DNA of 52,265 nt from Adlercreutzia muris (GCF_008831045.1 NZ_WAJS01000021.1:1-52265), one strand, 5' to 3'. Positions 7,290 to 17,403 are shown, counted from the stretch's first letter. Program-made: numbers and translations. The notes: generated from the sequence alone by a model not told the origin.

Positions 7290-8861
7290 TCAGTGGTCGT
7301 TCATGTTGAAGGCGTTCTTCATGGCCACGGTGCGCTGGTCGAGCACGGTGCCCAGCAGGGAGCGGGTCTGGGCCTGCACCGAGTCTGCGAGGGCTTGGTT
7401 GGCGGCGGCCAGTTCCGCCTGCACCGCTGCGTCGTCCATGGCGTCCAGGCTCACCGTGCCCTCTTTGGCCAGCGCCATAAGTTTCGCGTCGGTCTCATGC
7501 AGCATCTGGTAGCCCTGGGCCATGGTGTTCAGGCGGTAGCCCTGGATGGGCTCGTAGCTCTCGAAGAACTGCGGGTCGGCGAGGCCGGCCACGAGGCGGT
7601 TGTTCCAATAGAGGCTGTCGGTCGTGACCGCGGTGGGCGTGTCCAGGTACGCCGGCATGGTCGTCACGTTCGCGTACATCGCCACGGCGGTGTTGAAGGG
7701 GCCGGACGCCGGTGCGAACCAGTGCACGCCGCGCAGGGCCACGGGCACATTCGGGCGGATGCAGAGCACCGAGCACTCAGAGGTGCGGTCGATGCCCACG
7801 TAGCGGTACTGGTGGCGCGTCTCGGGCGTGCCCTTGGTGCCGTAGGGGTCGTACTCGGTGCCGTCGTAGGTGGTGGCGAGCAGGTCCTTCACGTCGGAGG
7901 CGGACAGCTTCTTATCGGGGCGCAGGGCCCAGGGAATGTCCAGGCTCTCGGGTCCGAACTCAGGCGCCGGGCCCTGGAAGCGGGGGTCGGAGGGGGTCAG
8001 GCGACGGCAGAGGTACCACTTGCGCGGGGCGTTGTAGAGCTGGTCGAGCCAGGTATACGTGGAAAACGCGATGCGGGCGTTGAAGTAGCGCGGCAGCCCC
8101 TGTACGGTCTCGCCTGTGTCTCCCTCGTGGGCCGGCATGTCCATCAGCAGGTCGTGATCGCGGATCCACTGGGCCAAATCGGCGCTGCACATGTAGTCGT
8201 GCTGCTCGCCCAGGGCATCGGCCAGGTCGAAGTGATCGATGCCCTGGCGGTTCGGCTGCACCACGTAGCAGTCGTCGGGCACGCGGCGGGCGATCCAATG
8301 GTGGCCGCCGATGTTCTCCCAGTACCACACGTCGTCGGCATCGCCGAAGGCCACGCCGTTGGTCTCGTAGGTACCGTACTTTTCCACCAGCATGCCCAGC
8401 CGCTGCACGCCCTCCCGGGCGCTATGGATGTAGGGCAGGGTGATGGTGGGCAGGTTCTCCTCGCCGATGCCGCCGGGCACTTCGGGCTTGTAGTCGGCGT
8501 CGCCCGGCTTGCCTTGGGCCGGCTGGTACACCGCGAGCGGATCGGCGCCGAGCACCCGGGCGTTGGCGGAGATGGTCTCGGTGGCCGACATGGATACGTT
8601 CGCCGCGTTGATGCCGGTCTCGGCCCACACGCCGTTCGAGGGATCGGCGTGGGGCGTGCAGGTGTAGCGCAGGGGGTTGTCGGGCAGCTCGATGGTGAGG
8701 TGGTTGGCCACGCCGGTGTAGGTGCGCGGCTGGTCCTCGGGGTTCACGACGACGAGCTTCTTCGGGTCGAACGAGAAATCCTCGCCGTCCTCGTTGCGGG
8801 CGACGATGGTGGAGCCGTCGTTGGTGGCGAGGCGGCCGACGAGCAGGGTGGTGCATGCCAT
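7290..8861 (-). CDS. C69-family dipeptidase (PepD-like)
   Basis: 523 residues starting MACTTLLVGRLA, the exact layout of C69 dipeptidases. Cys3 is close to the start and becomes the N-terminal nucleophile (Ntn-hydrolase fold) after trimming. The following DGSTIVARNEDG is the conserved substrate-site block. No export signal is seen, so it probably cleaves dipeptides in the cytoplasm, in keeping with a peptide- and amino-acid-fermenting lifestyle. The start at 8861 is backed by GAGGAGATACC. It is a single gene with its own strong terminator. Paralogues with different specificities are common in this family, and specificity cannot be told from the sequence. Confidence 0.9.
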   Translation of the reverse strand: MACTTLLVGRLATNDGSTIVARNEDGEDFSFDPKKLVVVNPEDQPRTYTGVANHLTIELPDNPLRYTCTPHADPSNGVWAETGINAANVSMSATETISANARVLGADPLAVYQPAQGKPGDADYKPEVPGGIGEENLPTITLPYIHSAREGVQRLGMLVEKYGTYETNGVAFGDADDVWYWENIGGHHWIARRVPDDCYVVQPNRQGIDHFDLADALGEQHDYMCSADLAQWIRDHDLLMDMPAHEGDTGETVQGLPRYFNARIAFSTYTWLDQLYNAPRKWYLCRRLTPSDPRFQGPAPEFGPESLDIPWALRPDKKLSASDVKDLLATTYDGTEYDPYGTKGTPETRHQYRYVGIDRTSECSVLCIRPNVPVALRGVHWFAPASGPFNTAVAMYANVTTMPAYLDTPTAVTTDSLYWNNRLVAGLADPQFFESYEPIQGYRLNTMAQGYQMLHETDAKLMALAKEGTVSLDAMDDAAVQAELAAANQALADSVQAQTRSLLGTVLDQRTVAMKNAFNMNDH

Positions 8862-8999
8862 GGTATCTCCTCGGTTGTGGGCTTTTGTTGCTGTCCCCCA
8901 TGGTGTGCCCGCCGCGACCGGGCCCGGCGGCTCGCGGCAAACTTGTTCGGAGACCGTTGCCAGATGGCTGCGCCGCCGATAGGGAAGGGAAAGAGGGAC

Positions 9000-9021
9000 G
9001 GGGCCGCTCGAGCGCGGCCCC
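9000..9021 (-). terminator. Probable terminator of the MFS gene
   Basis: An 8-bp GGGGCCGC stem with a 6-nt loop lies 33 bp past the MFS stop. It is followed on the minus strand by a pyrimidine-rich but broken T tract, so it is a moderate call. Confidence 0.5.
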
Positions 9022-9053
9022 GGGATGCGAGGGGAACTTGGAAGCGCCGCGCT

Positions 9054-10397
9054 CTAGGCGCGCTCGGCCTCGGGGGCGAAGGGAATCGGATCGGGATGGG
9101 CCTTCTCCTCGTCGAGGTGCTTCAGGCTGTGGGTGTTGAGGGCCCACAAGGTGATGAGCATCCAGCAGCCGGCCAGACCAAGGGCGGCGGCCGACACGCC
9201 CAGGCTCTCTACCACGAGCGAGGTGGCGAACACGGCCACGGGAGCAGCGGCCAGGGTAAGAGAGTTCTGGGTTCCCAGGGCGCTTCCGCGGTTCTCGGCC
9301 GGAATGCGGTCGAAGATGAAGAAGCCGAGCAGGGCCGAGATGGGGCCGGCGGACAGGCCCAGGACGAGGGCGCTGGCTATGAGCAGCGGGAACGAGGGCA
9401 GAAGGCCCAGGCCCAGGATTCCCGAGGCCATGCCGGCGAGCGATAGGACGTACCAGGTGCGACGGCGCAGCTTGTGGGCCATGGCCGCGTAGCCCAGCGA
9501 GCTGGCGAGCATACCGGCGGACATGGCCGACAGCACGTAGCCGAGCAGCTCCGGTGTCTGGGCGGCGGTGAAGTGCACGGGCAGCACGAGGCCCTGGAGC
9601 GATCCCATCACCATGACCACGCCGAAGCTGATGAACATCGAGGAGCGCAGCAAGGTGTCGCTGGCGAACAGCACGCGCACTCCGTCGCGCAGGGCGTGCC
9701 ACGCGCCGGATACCAGGCCGCGCGGCGGCTGGCTGCTGGCGGGGGCGGTCGCGGAGGCATCGGCGACCGCGCCGTGCACAGCACCGAGGGAGCGGGGTAG
9801 GGTGAGGGTAACGAGGGCTGCGGCCAGCGACATGGCGGCGGTGAACCACAGGGCGTTCACGCTGCCCACGAACCCCATGAGGAAAGCGGCCAGGGCCGGC
9901 CCCACGATGACCACGAGGGAATCGAGGGATTGGGTCAGCCCCATGAACTTCTGCAGGCTGCGATTATCGCGCTCGCACACGGCCGGCACGAGGGAGTCGC
10001 GGGCGGTCATGCCGGGGATGTCGCCGATGGCGCCCAGAAGGCCGAGGGCGACGAACCATCCGAAGGACAAGCCCCAGATCGTATCGACGATGGGCAGCAG
10101 AGCTACGCTGGTCGCCGATAGGATGTCGGAGACGATGGACACATTGCGGCGGTTGAAGCGGTCGGTGAGCGCCCCGCCGATGAGGCCGATGAGGAACTGG
10201 GGCACGGCGCAGATGAGCGCCAGCGTGCCGGCGGCCAGGGCATCGCCGGTGGTGGCGAGCAGCACAAGCGGCAGGATGACGCCGGCCACGGAGTTGCCGA
10301 GTAGCGAGCACGCGCAGGACAGCAGGTAGCGCGGGGCGACCTTGCGGGGACGATGGGGCGGTCGGGCTGTGCGGGCCACGGGGGCGGCGAGGGACAT
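9054..10397 (-). CDS. Major facilitator superfamily exporter
   Basis: 447 residues with about 12 hydrophobic helices in two halves, separated by a polar Ala/Ser/Pro-rich loop near residues 205-230. A signature GGALTDRFNRRN between helices 2 and 3 is the MFS G-x-x-x-D-R-x-x-R/K motif. The overall pattern resembles the enterobactin/macrolide-exporter branch (MFS_3). It starts with ATG at 10397 behind GAAAGG. A MerR regulator gene lies about 220 bp upstream on the same strand, separated by a hairpin, so a drug- or metabolite-responsive efflux function is plausible. The substrate is unknown. Confidence 0.85.
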   Translation of the reverse strand: MSLAAPVARTARPPHRPRKVAPRYLLSCACSLLGNSVAGVILPLVLLATTGDALAAGTLALICAVPQFLIGLIGGALTDRFNRRNVSIVSDILSATSVALLPIVDTIWGLSFGWFVALGLLGAIGDIPGMTARDSLVPAVCERDNRSLQKFMGLTQSLDSLVVIVGPALAAFLMGFVGSVNALWFTAAMSLAAALVTLTLPRSLGAVHGAVADASATAPASSQPPRGLVSGAWHALRDGVRVLFASDTLLRSSMFISFGVVMVMGSLQGLVLPVHFTAAQTPELLGYVLSAMSAGMLASSLGYAAMAHKLRRRTWYVLSLAGMASGILGLGLLPSFPLLIASALVLGLSAGPISALLGFFIFDRIPAENRGSALGTQNSLTLAAAPVAVFATSLVVESLGVSAAALGLAGCWMLITLWALNTHSLKHLDEEKAHPDPIPFAPEAERA

Positions 10398-10501
10398 GCG
10401 GGGCCTTTCTCGAAGGGGCAGATGCGTTCGAGAAAGAAGTAAAAACTATGACGCAACGTCGGGGTCAACAGCCCCCACGGCTCCCATGAAGGAGTTGTGA
10501 A

Positions 10502-10535
10502 GAGAGCGGGGCGGGGAGGGGTATGCCCCGCTCTC
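10502..10535 (-). terminator. Hairpin between merR-type gene and MFS gene
   Basis: An 11-bp stem (GAGAGCGGGGC and complement) with a 12-nt loop lies 83 bp past the MerR stop. The T tract on the minus strand is weak (CTTCAC), so partial read-through into the MFS gene is possible. Confidence 0.55.
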
Positions 10536-10617
10536 CTTCCGGCCCCTTGGGCGATCCCCAAACGCCTTTTGTTCCAGCTGGGGCGGGCAAGGGCCGGGTA
10601 ACGCGGCGCGCGGGCCT

Positions 10618-11487
10618 CTACGCGCTGCGGGGTGCGGTGCCGCCGGCTTCAGTGGTGCCGCCGGCTCGCTCTGCGCGCACGCGCTCGGCCATGATGGCCT
10701 CGATACCCTGCCCGATGCGGCCGTAGACGTCCTGCTGGGTCGGGTTGTTCCCCTCGAAGGCGATCTCGTCCAAGAATCGCTCCCGGTCGGTGGAGGGGCG
10801 CAGCCAGTTGGCCGTGTCGAAGCAGGCGATGACGGGGGCCAGGGTCTCGAGGGACTCGTCGACGAGCGCGGCCCGTTCAAGCTCGGGGGCATCGGGCGCG
10901 AGGGCGCCTAGGCGCTCGTCGAGTTGTTCCAGGGCCTGCACCAGGTTCTCACCGGCAATGCACTCGATGACGCGCTCCAATTCGCCGAGCTCATCGTCGT
11001 CGTAGAGGTGACCGGCAACGATGAGGGCGGTGCGGTCAGCGGGGCTCGCGTCGGTGAGCGTGTCGACGCCCGGCAGCATGCGCAAGATGCGGGCGAAGCG
11101 CACAGGCAGATCGGGATCGAGGTTCTCGGCGCGCAACTCGGCGATGGTGCGACGCTGCTCTTGCAGGCGCTCGATTTCCAGGGCCAGCTCGCAATCGAGC
11201 TCTTCCAGGGCGCTCATCGGCGACGGCGCGGTGCCGGTCGTGGTGCTCCCGGTGTTCGGATCCGCCTTCGGCGCGTCCATCTCCTCGAGGACGGAGCCGA
11301 TGCGGGCCAGGGGAAAACCCAGCGAGGCGAGGCGCTTGATGCGCAGGACCCGGGCCACGTCGGCGGCGGTGTAGTCGCGGTATCCGTTGTCCGATCGCGG
11401 GGGCTCGGGCAACAGCCCCAGGCTGTGGTAGTGCCGCAGCGTGCGCACCGATACTCCGGCCAGCTTCGCCACTTCGTTGCTGCGCAT
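10618..11487 (-). CDS. MerR-family transcriptional regulator
   Basis: 289 residues. The N-terminal 75 form a MerR winged helix: NEVAKLAGVSVRTLRHYHSLGLL, then GYRDYTAADVARVLRIKRLASLGFPL. A dimerisation helix follows, and then about 180 acidic, helical residues that do not match a TipAS or other effector domain I recognise. MerR proteins activate promoters with over-long spacers, often of efflux genes, and the MFS exporter lies directly downstream. The start ATG at 11487 is preceded by GGGAGGATGC. It is divergent from the lhr helicase gene across 114 bp. No CXnC metal or redox site is visible, so an organic ligand is more likely than a metal. Confidence 0.88.
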   Translation of the reverse strand: MRSNEVAKLAGVSVRTLRHYHSLGLLPEPPRSDNGYRDYTAADVARVLRIKRLASLGFPLARIGSVLEEMDAPKADPNTGSTTTGTAPSPMSALEELDCELALEIERLQEQRRTIAELRAENLDPDLPVRFARILRMLPGVDTLTDASPADRTALIVAGHLYDDDELGELERVIECIAGENLVQALEQLDERLGALAPDAPELERAALVDESLETLAPVIACFDTANWLRPSTDRERFLDEIAFEGNNPTQQDVYGRIGQGIEAIMAERVRAERAGGTTEAGGTAPRSA

Positions 11488-11601
11488 GCATCCTCCCTTC
11501 CGCCAGGCCCCTTATCTTAGCGCGGTTTCCCTATTCTGGGAAATCGGTTGCGGGCCGTTTCGTTCTATAATCTTCATCGACGAACAGAAAAGGAGGCCAT
11601 G

Positions 11602-14600
11602 ATGGAAGAGGGCGAGCGCTTGGCGTGGTTTGAGGCGATGGCGTCGTTCTCCGAGCCCGTGCGCACGTGGTTCGCTGACACGTTCGGCGCGCCCACGGCG
11701 GTGCAGGCGCGTGCCTGGAACGCCATCGCCCGGGGCGAGAACACGCTCGTGATCGCGCCGACGGGTTCGGGCAAGACGCTCGCGGCGTTTCTGTGGGCCA
11801 TCGACGGGCTCATGGGTCAGAAGGCGGCCGCAGCGGCACGGGGGGAGAAGTGGCCCCGGGGCGTGCGCGTGCTGTACGTATCGCCGCTGAAGGCCCTCGG
11901 TGCCGATGTGGATCGCAACTTGCAGGGCCCCCTGACGGCCATCTCCGCGCTCGTGGCTGCCGAGGCGGCGCGCGACGGGGCGAAAGCTCCCGAAGTGCGC
12001 ACAGCCATGCGCACGGGCGACACCACAGCCGAAGAGCGCCGCAAGATCGCGCGCAATCCGCCCGACATTCTCATCACGACGCCCGAATCGCTCTATCTCA
12101 TGCTCACGTCCCAGGCCTGCGAGGTGCTGCGCACGGTGGAAACGGTCATCGTGGACGAGGTACACGCCCTGGCCGGCGACAAACGGGGTGCCCACCTGTC
12201 CCTGTCCCTAGAGCGGCTGGACGATCTGCTGGAGCAGCCGGCCCAGCGCATCGGACTGTCGGCCACGGTGCGCCCCCGCGACGAGATCGCCCGTTTTCTC
12301 GGCGGCGTACAGCCTGTTACGGTGGTGGCCACCGAAGCGCCGCCCAGCCTTGATCTCTCGGTGCGGGTTCCCGTACGTGACATGACGGCGGTGCCCACCT
12401 ACGACGGGTTCAAGGGCGCCGGCGACGGCCCCGTTCACATCGGAAGCGCTCCGCGACGGGCGGCCATCGAGACCGCCTGGAAGTCCGACCGGGCCCTGCG
12501 AGCGGCCATGGCCGAAGGGCCCGCCCCTGCGGCTCACCCCGATAGCCGCGTGGGTATGGCCTCTATCTGGCCGCATATCGAGGCGGCCATCCTCGACGAG
12601 GTGCTGGCCCATACCTCTACCATCGTGTTCGTGAACTCCCGCGGCCTGTGCGAGCGGCTGACGGCGCGCTTGAACGAGCTGTACGCCAAACGCCTGGGGC
12701 TGGACGGCCCCCGCTCCGAGGTGGCCGGCTACTGGTCGGCTACTGGCAGCGCCGGTGCCGAAGGGGAGGGTTCGGCACCCGCGCCGTCGGTGCGCGGTAT
12801 CCCCACGGGCGTCGACGCCATGGTCACGGCCCCGGGGTCGGGCTTCCGCTCGGATATCGGCTCCACCACGGCCCTCGTCACCACGCCCTCGGTGGTTATC
12901 GCCAAGGCCCATCACGGCTCGGTGTCCAAGGAGAAGCGCCTTCAGGTGGAACGGGAGCTGAAGGCCGGCGAGCTGCCCTGTGTGGTGGCCACCTCCAGTC
13001 TGGAGCTCGGCATCGACATGGGTTCCATCGATCTGGTGCTGCAGGTGGCCGCGCCGCCCTCGGTGGCCAGCGGGCTTCAGCGGGTGGGCCGTGCGAACCA
13101 CCAGGTCGGTGGTCGGTCCCTCGGCATCATCTACCCCCGTACTCGGGTGGAGGTGCTCGACGCGGCGGTGATGGCCGCCGGCATGGAGGCCGGTGCCATC
13201 GAGAGCACCTTCATGGTGCGCAACGCCTTAGACGTGCTGGCCCAGCAGACCGTGGCCGCCGTGGCCATGGCCCCCGACGGGCTGTCGGCCGACGCGTGGC
13301 TCGCCACGGTGCGGCGCTCGGCCTGCTACACCGATCTGGGCCGCCGCTCCTTCGAGGGCGTCCTCGATATGCTGGCCGGCCGCTACGGGTCCGGGGAAAT
13401 CGCCGAGTTCGCTCCGCGCATCCTGTGGGATCGGGAGACGGGGCTCTTGAAGCCGCGCCCCGGTTCGCAACGGCTGGCGGTAACCTCGGCGGGCACTATT
13501 CCCGATCGGGGCATGTTCTCGGTGGTGCTGCCCGAGGGCGACGGGCGGCAGGGGCGCCGGCGCGTGGGGGAGCTCGACGAGGAGATGGTGATGGAGTCGC
13601 GGGTGGGTGACATCATCGCGCTTGGCACCAGTACCTGGCGCATCCAGGAGATCAGCGCCGACCGTGTGATCGTGGAGGCGGCGCCGGGACGGGCGGCGCG
13701 GCTGCCCTTCTGGCACGGTGAGGCCATCGGGCGCCCCTACGAGACGGGTCGCGCCCGCGGTGCTCTGGTGCGGGCCGCCGAGGGCGCTCTCGTCCGAACG
13801 GGGGAGGCCCCGGAGGGGGCGTCGTCTTCCGGCGGGAGCGTGCTCGGTGCCTCGGTAGATGCAGAGGCCCTCAAGGCTGTCGTGTCGGCGGCTCTGGACG
13901 AGGATGCCCGGCGCAACCTGGGGGCGCTCGTCGCGGCCCAGCGGGAATGCACGGGCGCCGTTCCCACGGATCGGCGGCTCGTGGTGGAGCAGTGCACCGA
14001 CGAGACGGGGGACTGGCGGGTCATCCTGCATTCCCCCTTCGGGCGCCGGGTGCACGAGCCCTGGGCTCTGGCCGTGGCCCATCGCATCGCCACCACTCTG
14101 GGATTCGATCCCCAGGCCTCGGCGGCCGACGACGGCATCTTGCTGCGCGTGCCCCTGAGCGAGGAGGGCCTGCCCGGGCCGGAGCTGTTCCTCTTCGACC
14201 CTGACGAGCTGGAGGCCATCGTGCGGGAGCGGGTGGGGTTCACGGCCCTGTTCGCCGCCCGCTTCCGCGAGTGCGCCGCCCGGGCCCTGCTCGTGGCTCC
14301 CACGGCCCCGGGCAAGCGGGCGCCGCTGTGGCAGCAGCGCCTAAAGGGCGGCCAGCTGCTGGAGGCGGCCCGCCAGGAAGAGGACTTCCCCATTATCCTG
14401 GAGGCCATGCGCGAGTGCCTGCAGGATGTGTTCGACCTGCCGGCCCTGCGGGAGGTCATGGGCGGCTTGCAGGCGGGAACCATCAAGATCAGCGAGGCCC
14501 GCACCACGGTGCCGTCGCCCTTTGCGGCGCCGCTCGTGTTCGGGTACTTGGGCGAGCATCTCTACGAGGGCGACCTGCCCCACGCCGAGCGCCAGGCGTC

Positions 14601-17010
14601 GCTTCTGGCCGTGGACCCGGCCCTGCTCAGCGAGCTTCTGGGTGGCGGCACGGTGGAAGAGGTGCTGGATGAGGCCGTGGTGGCCCAGGTGGGGGCCGAG
14701 TTGCAGCGCACGGCTCCGGGCTGGCGGGTGCGCGGCGCCGAAGGGGTGGCCGACCTGCTGCGCGAGCTGGGACCGCTCACGGTGGAGGAGGTCGCCTTGC
14801 GTGCGGTGCCGGTGGGCACGGCGAAAGCCAAGGCGACGCTCGACGATGTCGGTGGCGAGTTGTCGGCGGGGAATGCCGCGGCGCCCCCGTTGGCAGACGT
14901 TCTTGTCGAGGGAGACGAGACGGTCTGCGGCGATGTTCCCGTGGCACCTGCTGCAGACCCGGCAGCCGTCAGGGCGCTTTTGGAACAGCTGGAGACCGAG
15001 CGCCGGGCGTTCCCGGCGCTGATCGGCGGTGAAGAGCGTTGGGTCGCGGCCGATGATGGAGCGCGATTGCGGGCGGTGCTGGGCTTGGCGGTGCCCTCTT
15101 GGGCTGCGCCGTTGCCGGCAACCGAGGGCGGGGCTTCCCCGTCGGCCTCGGCGGCCGCATCGGCAACCGCTTCCGGGGCAGCTTCCTCGGGTGTCGTGGC
15201 CGCAAAGCCCCTCGACGGGCTGGTGGCGCGCTTCGCCCGCACCCATACGCTGTTCGACGGCGAGGCCGTAGCTACAGGGCTGGGGCTCGGGGCGGCGCTG
15301 CTGACCGAGTCGCTGGAGCGGCTGACGGCCGCCGGTCGTCTCGTGCGCCTCGGTCACGACCGCTGGGCCGATGCCGGGGTGCTGCGGCGGCTGCGCTCCC
15401 GCTCCCTTGCCCGGGCGCGGGAGGCCGTGTGCCCCGTTGGCTCCGATGCCTACCTGCGCTTCCTCTTGCAGCGCCAGGCCGTCGCCGCCTCTGGCGAGGC
15501 GCCGTTGGCGGGCATCGACGGTGTGGCCCAGGTGATCGCCCAGTTTGAGGGCGCCTACCTGCCCATGGCCCTGTGGGAGTCCACGGTGCTGCCCCTGCGC
15601 GTGCCCGATTACCGTCCGGCCATGCTCGATGAGCTCATCGCCAGCGGCGAGGTGCTCTGGGCCGCCTCCACGGTGGGAGAGGAACATCTCGTGGCGTTCT
15701 TCCCGACCGATTCACCCTTGGCGCCCCTGCCCATCGACGAGGCGTCGGGCGTGGCTGCCTCCCTCGTGCCCGAGCCGGGGGAAGAGTCGCGGGGCGGGAA
15801 AGTGCCGACGGGAGAGGGTCGGGCCAACCATGCGGCTCGCGAGGCGGGGCCGATGGCGGTAACGGGAGGGGAAGGCTCGCAGGACTGCGCGGACCTTGCA
15901 CCGGTTGCCGCTGTGGTGCGCCAGGTGCTCGTGGCCCAAGGGCCGGTAACCTTTTGCGCTCTCGTGGACGAGACGGCCCGTCGGATGGAGCCGGCGGTGC
16001 CGGCCCAGGGCGAGGTGGCCGAAGCGCTGCAGCGGCTCGTCTGGGCCGGGGCGGCTACCAACGACGGCCTGGGCTTTCCCCGGGCCGGCGGTCTCGCAGT
16101 GCCGTCTGCGGCCGCACCCTCCGTCGGTCAGCAGCCGCCCTCTTCCCGACGGCGGGCAAGCAGCCGACGCGGGCGCTCGCTGCGTTCCGAGATGCGGGCC
16201 CAGGCCCGGGCCACGGTGGTGGCCCGTCAAGGGGCGGCCCTGGCTTTCGGCGCCGCTCTGGCCGGTCGCTGGTCGGCCTTGGCACCGACGGCCCAAAGCT
16301 CCACGGTGCAGGCCGTGGCCCTGGTGGAATCGCTGCTCGATCGCTATGGAGTGGTAACTCGCGATATAGCCCTGGCCGCCGGGGTGCCCGGCGGCCTCTC
16401 GTCGCTCTATCCCGTGCTGCGGGCCATGGAAGATGCCGGCGAGCTCATCCGCGGCATGTTCGTGGAGAGCATGGGGCCGGCTCAGTTCGCCGCGCGGGAG
16501 ACCGTGGAGGTGCTGCGGGGCTTCGCCGATGCTGCGACGGCTTCCGAGGGCGGCGGGGCGGCGGGGCGGCCCTTGTCCCTGGCGGTGCTGCCGGCCGATG
16601 ACCCGGTTTGCCTCCTGGGCGCGGGCATTCCCTGGCCCGAGGTGATGTGGACGGCGGCCGGGTCGGCCCCGGCTGTGGAGGCGGCCCTGGTGGCAGCCAA
16701 GCCGAGCCGCCGCGAGGGCGCCCTCGTGGTGCTGGCCGACGGCGCCCCCGTGCTCTGGGCGGCCCCGCGCCTGAAGTCGCTGCTGGCGTTCACCACCGAC
16801 GAGGCGGTTCTCGCTGCGGCTACGGAGGCCCTGGTGGCTTTCGTGGCCGCATCACTCAAGCGGGACGGTTCGGCGGCCATGCGGCGCAAGATCATCGTGA
16901 CCTACTTCAACGGGCGCGATGTGCTCGATACTCCGGCGGCTCTGTGGCTCCAGCGGGCGGGGCTCGTGCGCCTGCCCGATGGCCTGCGCCTGTACGCGAG
17001 CCCCTTCTAG
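11602..17010 (+). CDS. lhr: Lhr-family DEAD/DEAH-type long helicase
   Basis: 1,802 residues, longer than the usual 1,400-1,550. Motifs in order: Walker A APTGSGKT (about 52), TTPESLYLML, DEVHALAGDKRG (about 184), SATVRP, then the second RecA domain with VATSSLELGIDMG (about 470) and QRVGRANHQVGG. The long C-terminal half is the Lhr winged-helix and CTD region. Three Ala/Gly/Ser-rich inserts (near residues 385, 1190 and 1420) interrupt it and explain the extra length. Lhr is a 3'-5' helicase active on DNA and RNA:DNA hybrids, linked to DNA repair. Two adjacent ATGs follow AAAAGGAGG; the second, at 11602, gives the better 5-nt spacing. It is a single gene with a terminator at 17031. Confidence 0.92.
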   Translation: MEEGERLAWFEAMASFSEPVRTWFADTFGAPTAVQARAWNAIARGENTLVIAPTGSGKTLAAFLWAIDGLMGQKAAAAARGEKWPRGVRVLYVSPLKALGADVDRNLQGPLTAISALVAAEAARDGAKAPEVRTAMRTGDTTAEERRKIARNPPDILITTPESLYLMLTSQACEVLRTVETVIVDEVHALAGDKRGAHLSLSLERLDDLLEQPAQRIGLSATVRPRDEIARFLGGVQPVTVVATEAPPSLDLSVRVPVRDMTAVPTYDGFKGAGDGPVHIGSAPRRAAIETAWKSDRALRAAMAEGPAPAAHPDSRVGMASIWPHIEAAILDEVLAHTSTIVFVNSRGLCERLTARLNELYAKRLGLDGPRSEVAGYWSATGSAGAEGEGSAPAPSVRGIPTGVDAMVTAPGSGFRSDIGSTTALVTTPSVVIAKAHHGSVSKEKRLQVERELKAGELPCVVATSSLELGIDMGSIDLVLQVAAPPSVASGLQRVGRANHQVGGRSLGIIYPRTRVEVLDAAVMAAGMEAGAIESTFMVRNALDVLAQQTVAAVAMAPDGLSADAWLATVRRSACYTDLGRRSFEGVLDMLAGRYGSGEIAEFAPRILWDRETGLLKPRPGSQRLAVTSAGTIPDRGMFSVVLPEGDGRQGRRRVGELDEEMVMESRVGDIIALGTSTWRIQEISADRVIVEAAPGRAARLPFWHGEAIGRPYETGRARGALVRAAEGALVRTGEAPEGASSSGGSVLGASVDAEALKAVVSAALDEDARRNLGALVAAQRECTGAVPTDRRLVVEQCTDETGDWRVILHSPFGRRVHEPWALAVAHRIATTLGFDPQASAADDGILLRVPLSEEGLPGPELFLFDPDELEAIVRERVGFTALFAARFRECAARALLVAPTAPGKRAPLWQQRLKGGQLLEAARQEEDFPIILEAMRECLQDVFDLPALREVMGGLQAGTIKISEARTTVPSPFAAPLVFGYLGEHLYEGDLPHAERQASLLAVDPALLSELLGGGTVEEVLDEAVVAQVGAELQRTAPGWRVRGAEGVADLLRELGPLTVEEVALRAVPVGTAKAKATLDDVGGELSAGNAAAPPLADVLVEGDETVCGDVPVAPAADPAAVRALLEQLETERRAFPALIGGEERWVAADDGARLRAVLGLAVPSWAAPLPATEGGASPSASAAASATASGAASSGVVAAKPLDGLVARFARTHTLFDGEAVATGLGLGAALLTESLERLTAAGRLVRLGHDRWADAGVLRRLRSRSLARAREAVCPVGSDAYLRFLLQRQAVAASGEAPLAGIDGVAQVIAQFEGAYLPMALWESTVLPLRVPDYRPAMLDELIASGEVLWAASTVGEEHLVAFFPTDSPLAPLPIDEASGVAASLVPEPGEESRGGKVPTGEGRANHAAREAGPMAVTGGEGSQDCADLAPVAAVVRQVLVAQGPVTFCALVDETARRMEPAVPAQGEVAEALQRLVWAGAATNDGLGFPRAGGLAVPSAAAPSVGQQPPSSRRRASSRRGRSLRSEMRAQARATVVARQGAALAFGAALAGRWSALAPTAQSSTVQAVALVESLLDRYGVVTRDIALAAGVPGGLSSLYPVLRAMEDAGELIRGMFVESMGPAQFAARETVEVLRGFADAATASEGGGAAGRPLSLAVLPADDPVCLLGAGIPWPEVMWTAAGSAPAVEAALVAAKPSRREGALVVLADGAPVLWAAPRLKSLLAFTTDEAVLAAATEALVAFVAASLKRDGSAAMRRKIIVTYFNGRDVLDTPAALWLQRAGLVRLPDGLRLYASPF

Positions 17011-17030
17011 GTTAGCGGGCGGACAGAAAA

Positions 17031-17064
17031 AGCCTCCCGCGTCTCTCTCGGGACGCGGGAGGCT
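17031..17064 (+). terminator. Terminator after lhr (bidirectional-looking)
   Basis: A 13-bp stem (AGCCTCCCGCGTC and complement) with an 8-nt loop lies 21 bp past the lhr stop. A T-run is clearer on the minus strand (TTTTT at 17031-17027) than on the plus strand (TTCGTT), so it may also stop a minus-strand transcript coming from 17290. Confidence 0.7.
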
Positions 17065-17073
17065 TCGTTGGGA

Positions 17074-17290
17074 GGCCGCGCGATCCCCTGAAACGCGCGG
17101 CCTGTGGAGTATGCGGAAAGGAAGCGGGCGGCGGCCAGAAAGGAGAGCCGCCGCCCTCGGGCACCCGCGAGTTGCCCCGACGGGTGCCCGCAAAGCCCTT
17201 GGTGGAGGCGGGACGGTCGCGGCCTCAATGGCCCCAAAAAGGCCGTGCCGTTTGAAGTCCGCCTCCAAGAGGAACAGCGTCCACTATAGG
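17074..17290 (-). other. Structured noncoding stretch, candidate small RNA
   Basis: Between lhr and the LuxR gene, four further hairpins stand side by side: an 8-bp stem at about 17074-17101, a 10-bp GC stem at about 17128-17157, a 10-bp stem at 17158-17191, and a longer imperfect stem-loop at about 17205-17277 with an inner hairpin. On the minus strand a TATAGT box lies at about 17289-17284, just upstream of the long stem-loop. The 17128-17157 stem is followed by a T-rich GCTTCCTTTCC, like a terminator. I do not recognise an Rfam family, and small open frames here look non-coding. Transcription and strand are inferred. Confidence 0.3.
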
Positions 17291-17403
17291 GGGCCGGCCG
17301 CCAGAGCGCTATCGTCGCTCTTAGGTATCTCCATCGCACTTTTTGAGTATTGGCTGTTGTCAGGTCAATCACGGCAGCGCCGCGGTCGAAGGGGCGCACC
17401 GGG

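Noticed and set aside
7230-9446. 738-codon plus-strand open frame opposite the C69 dipeptidase
   Set aside because: Its composition is Gly/Val/His-rich without motifs, and the opposite strand encodes a full, well-conserved enzyme.
16852-17268. 138-codon minus-strand frame over the lhr end and the following hairpins
   Set aside because: It crosses the lhr terminator and the lhr 3' end and is Pro/Arg-rich. The stem structure is better explained as RNA or noncoding DNA.
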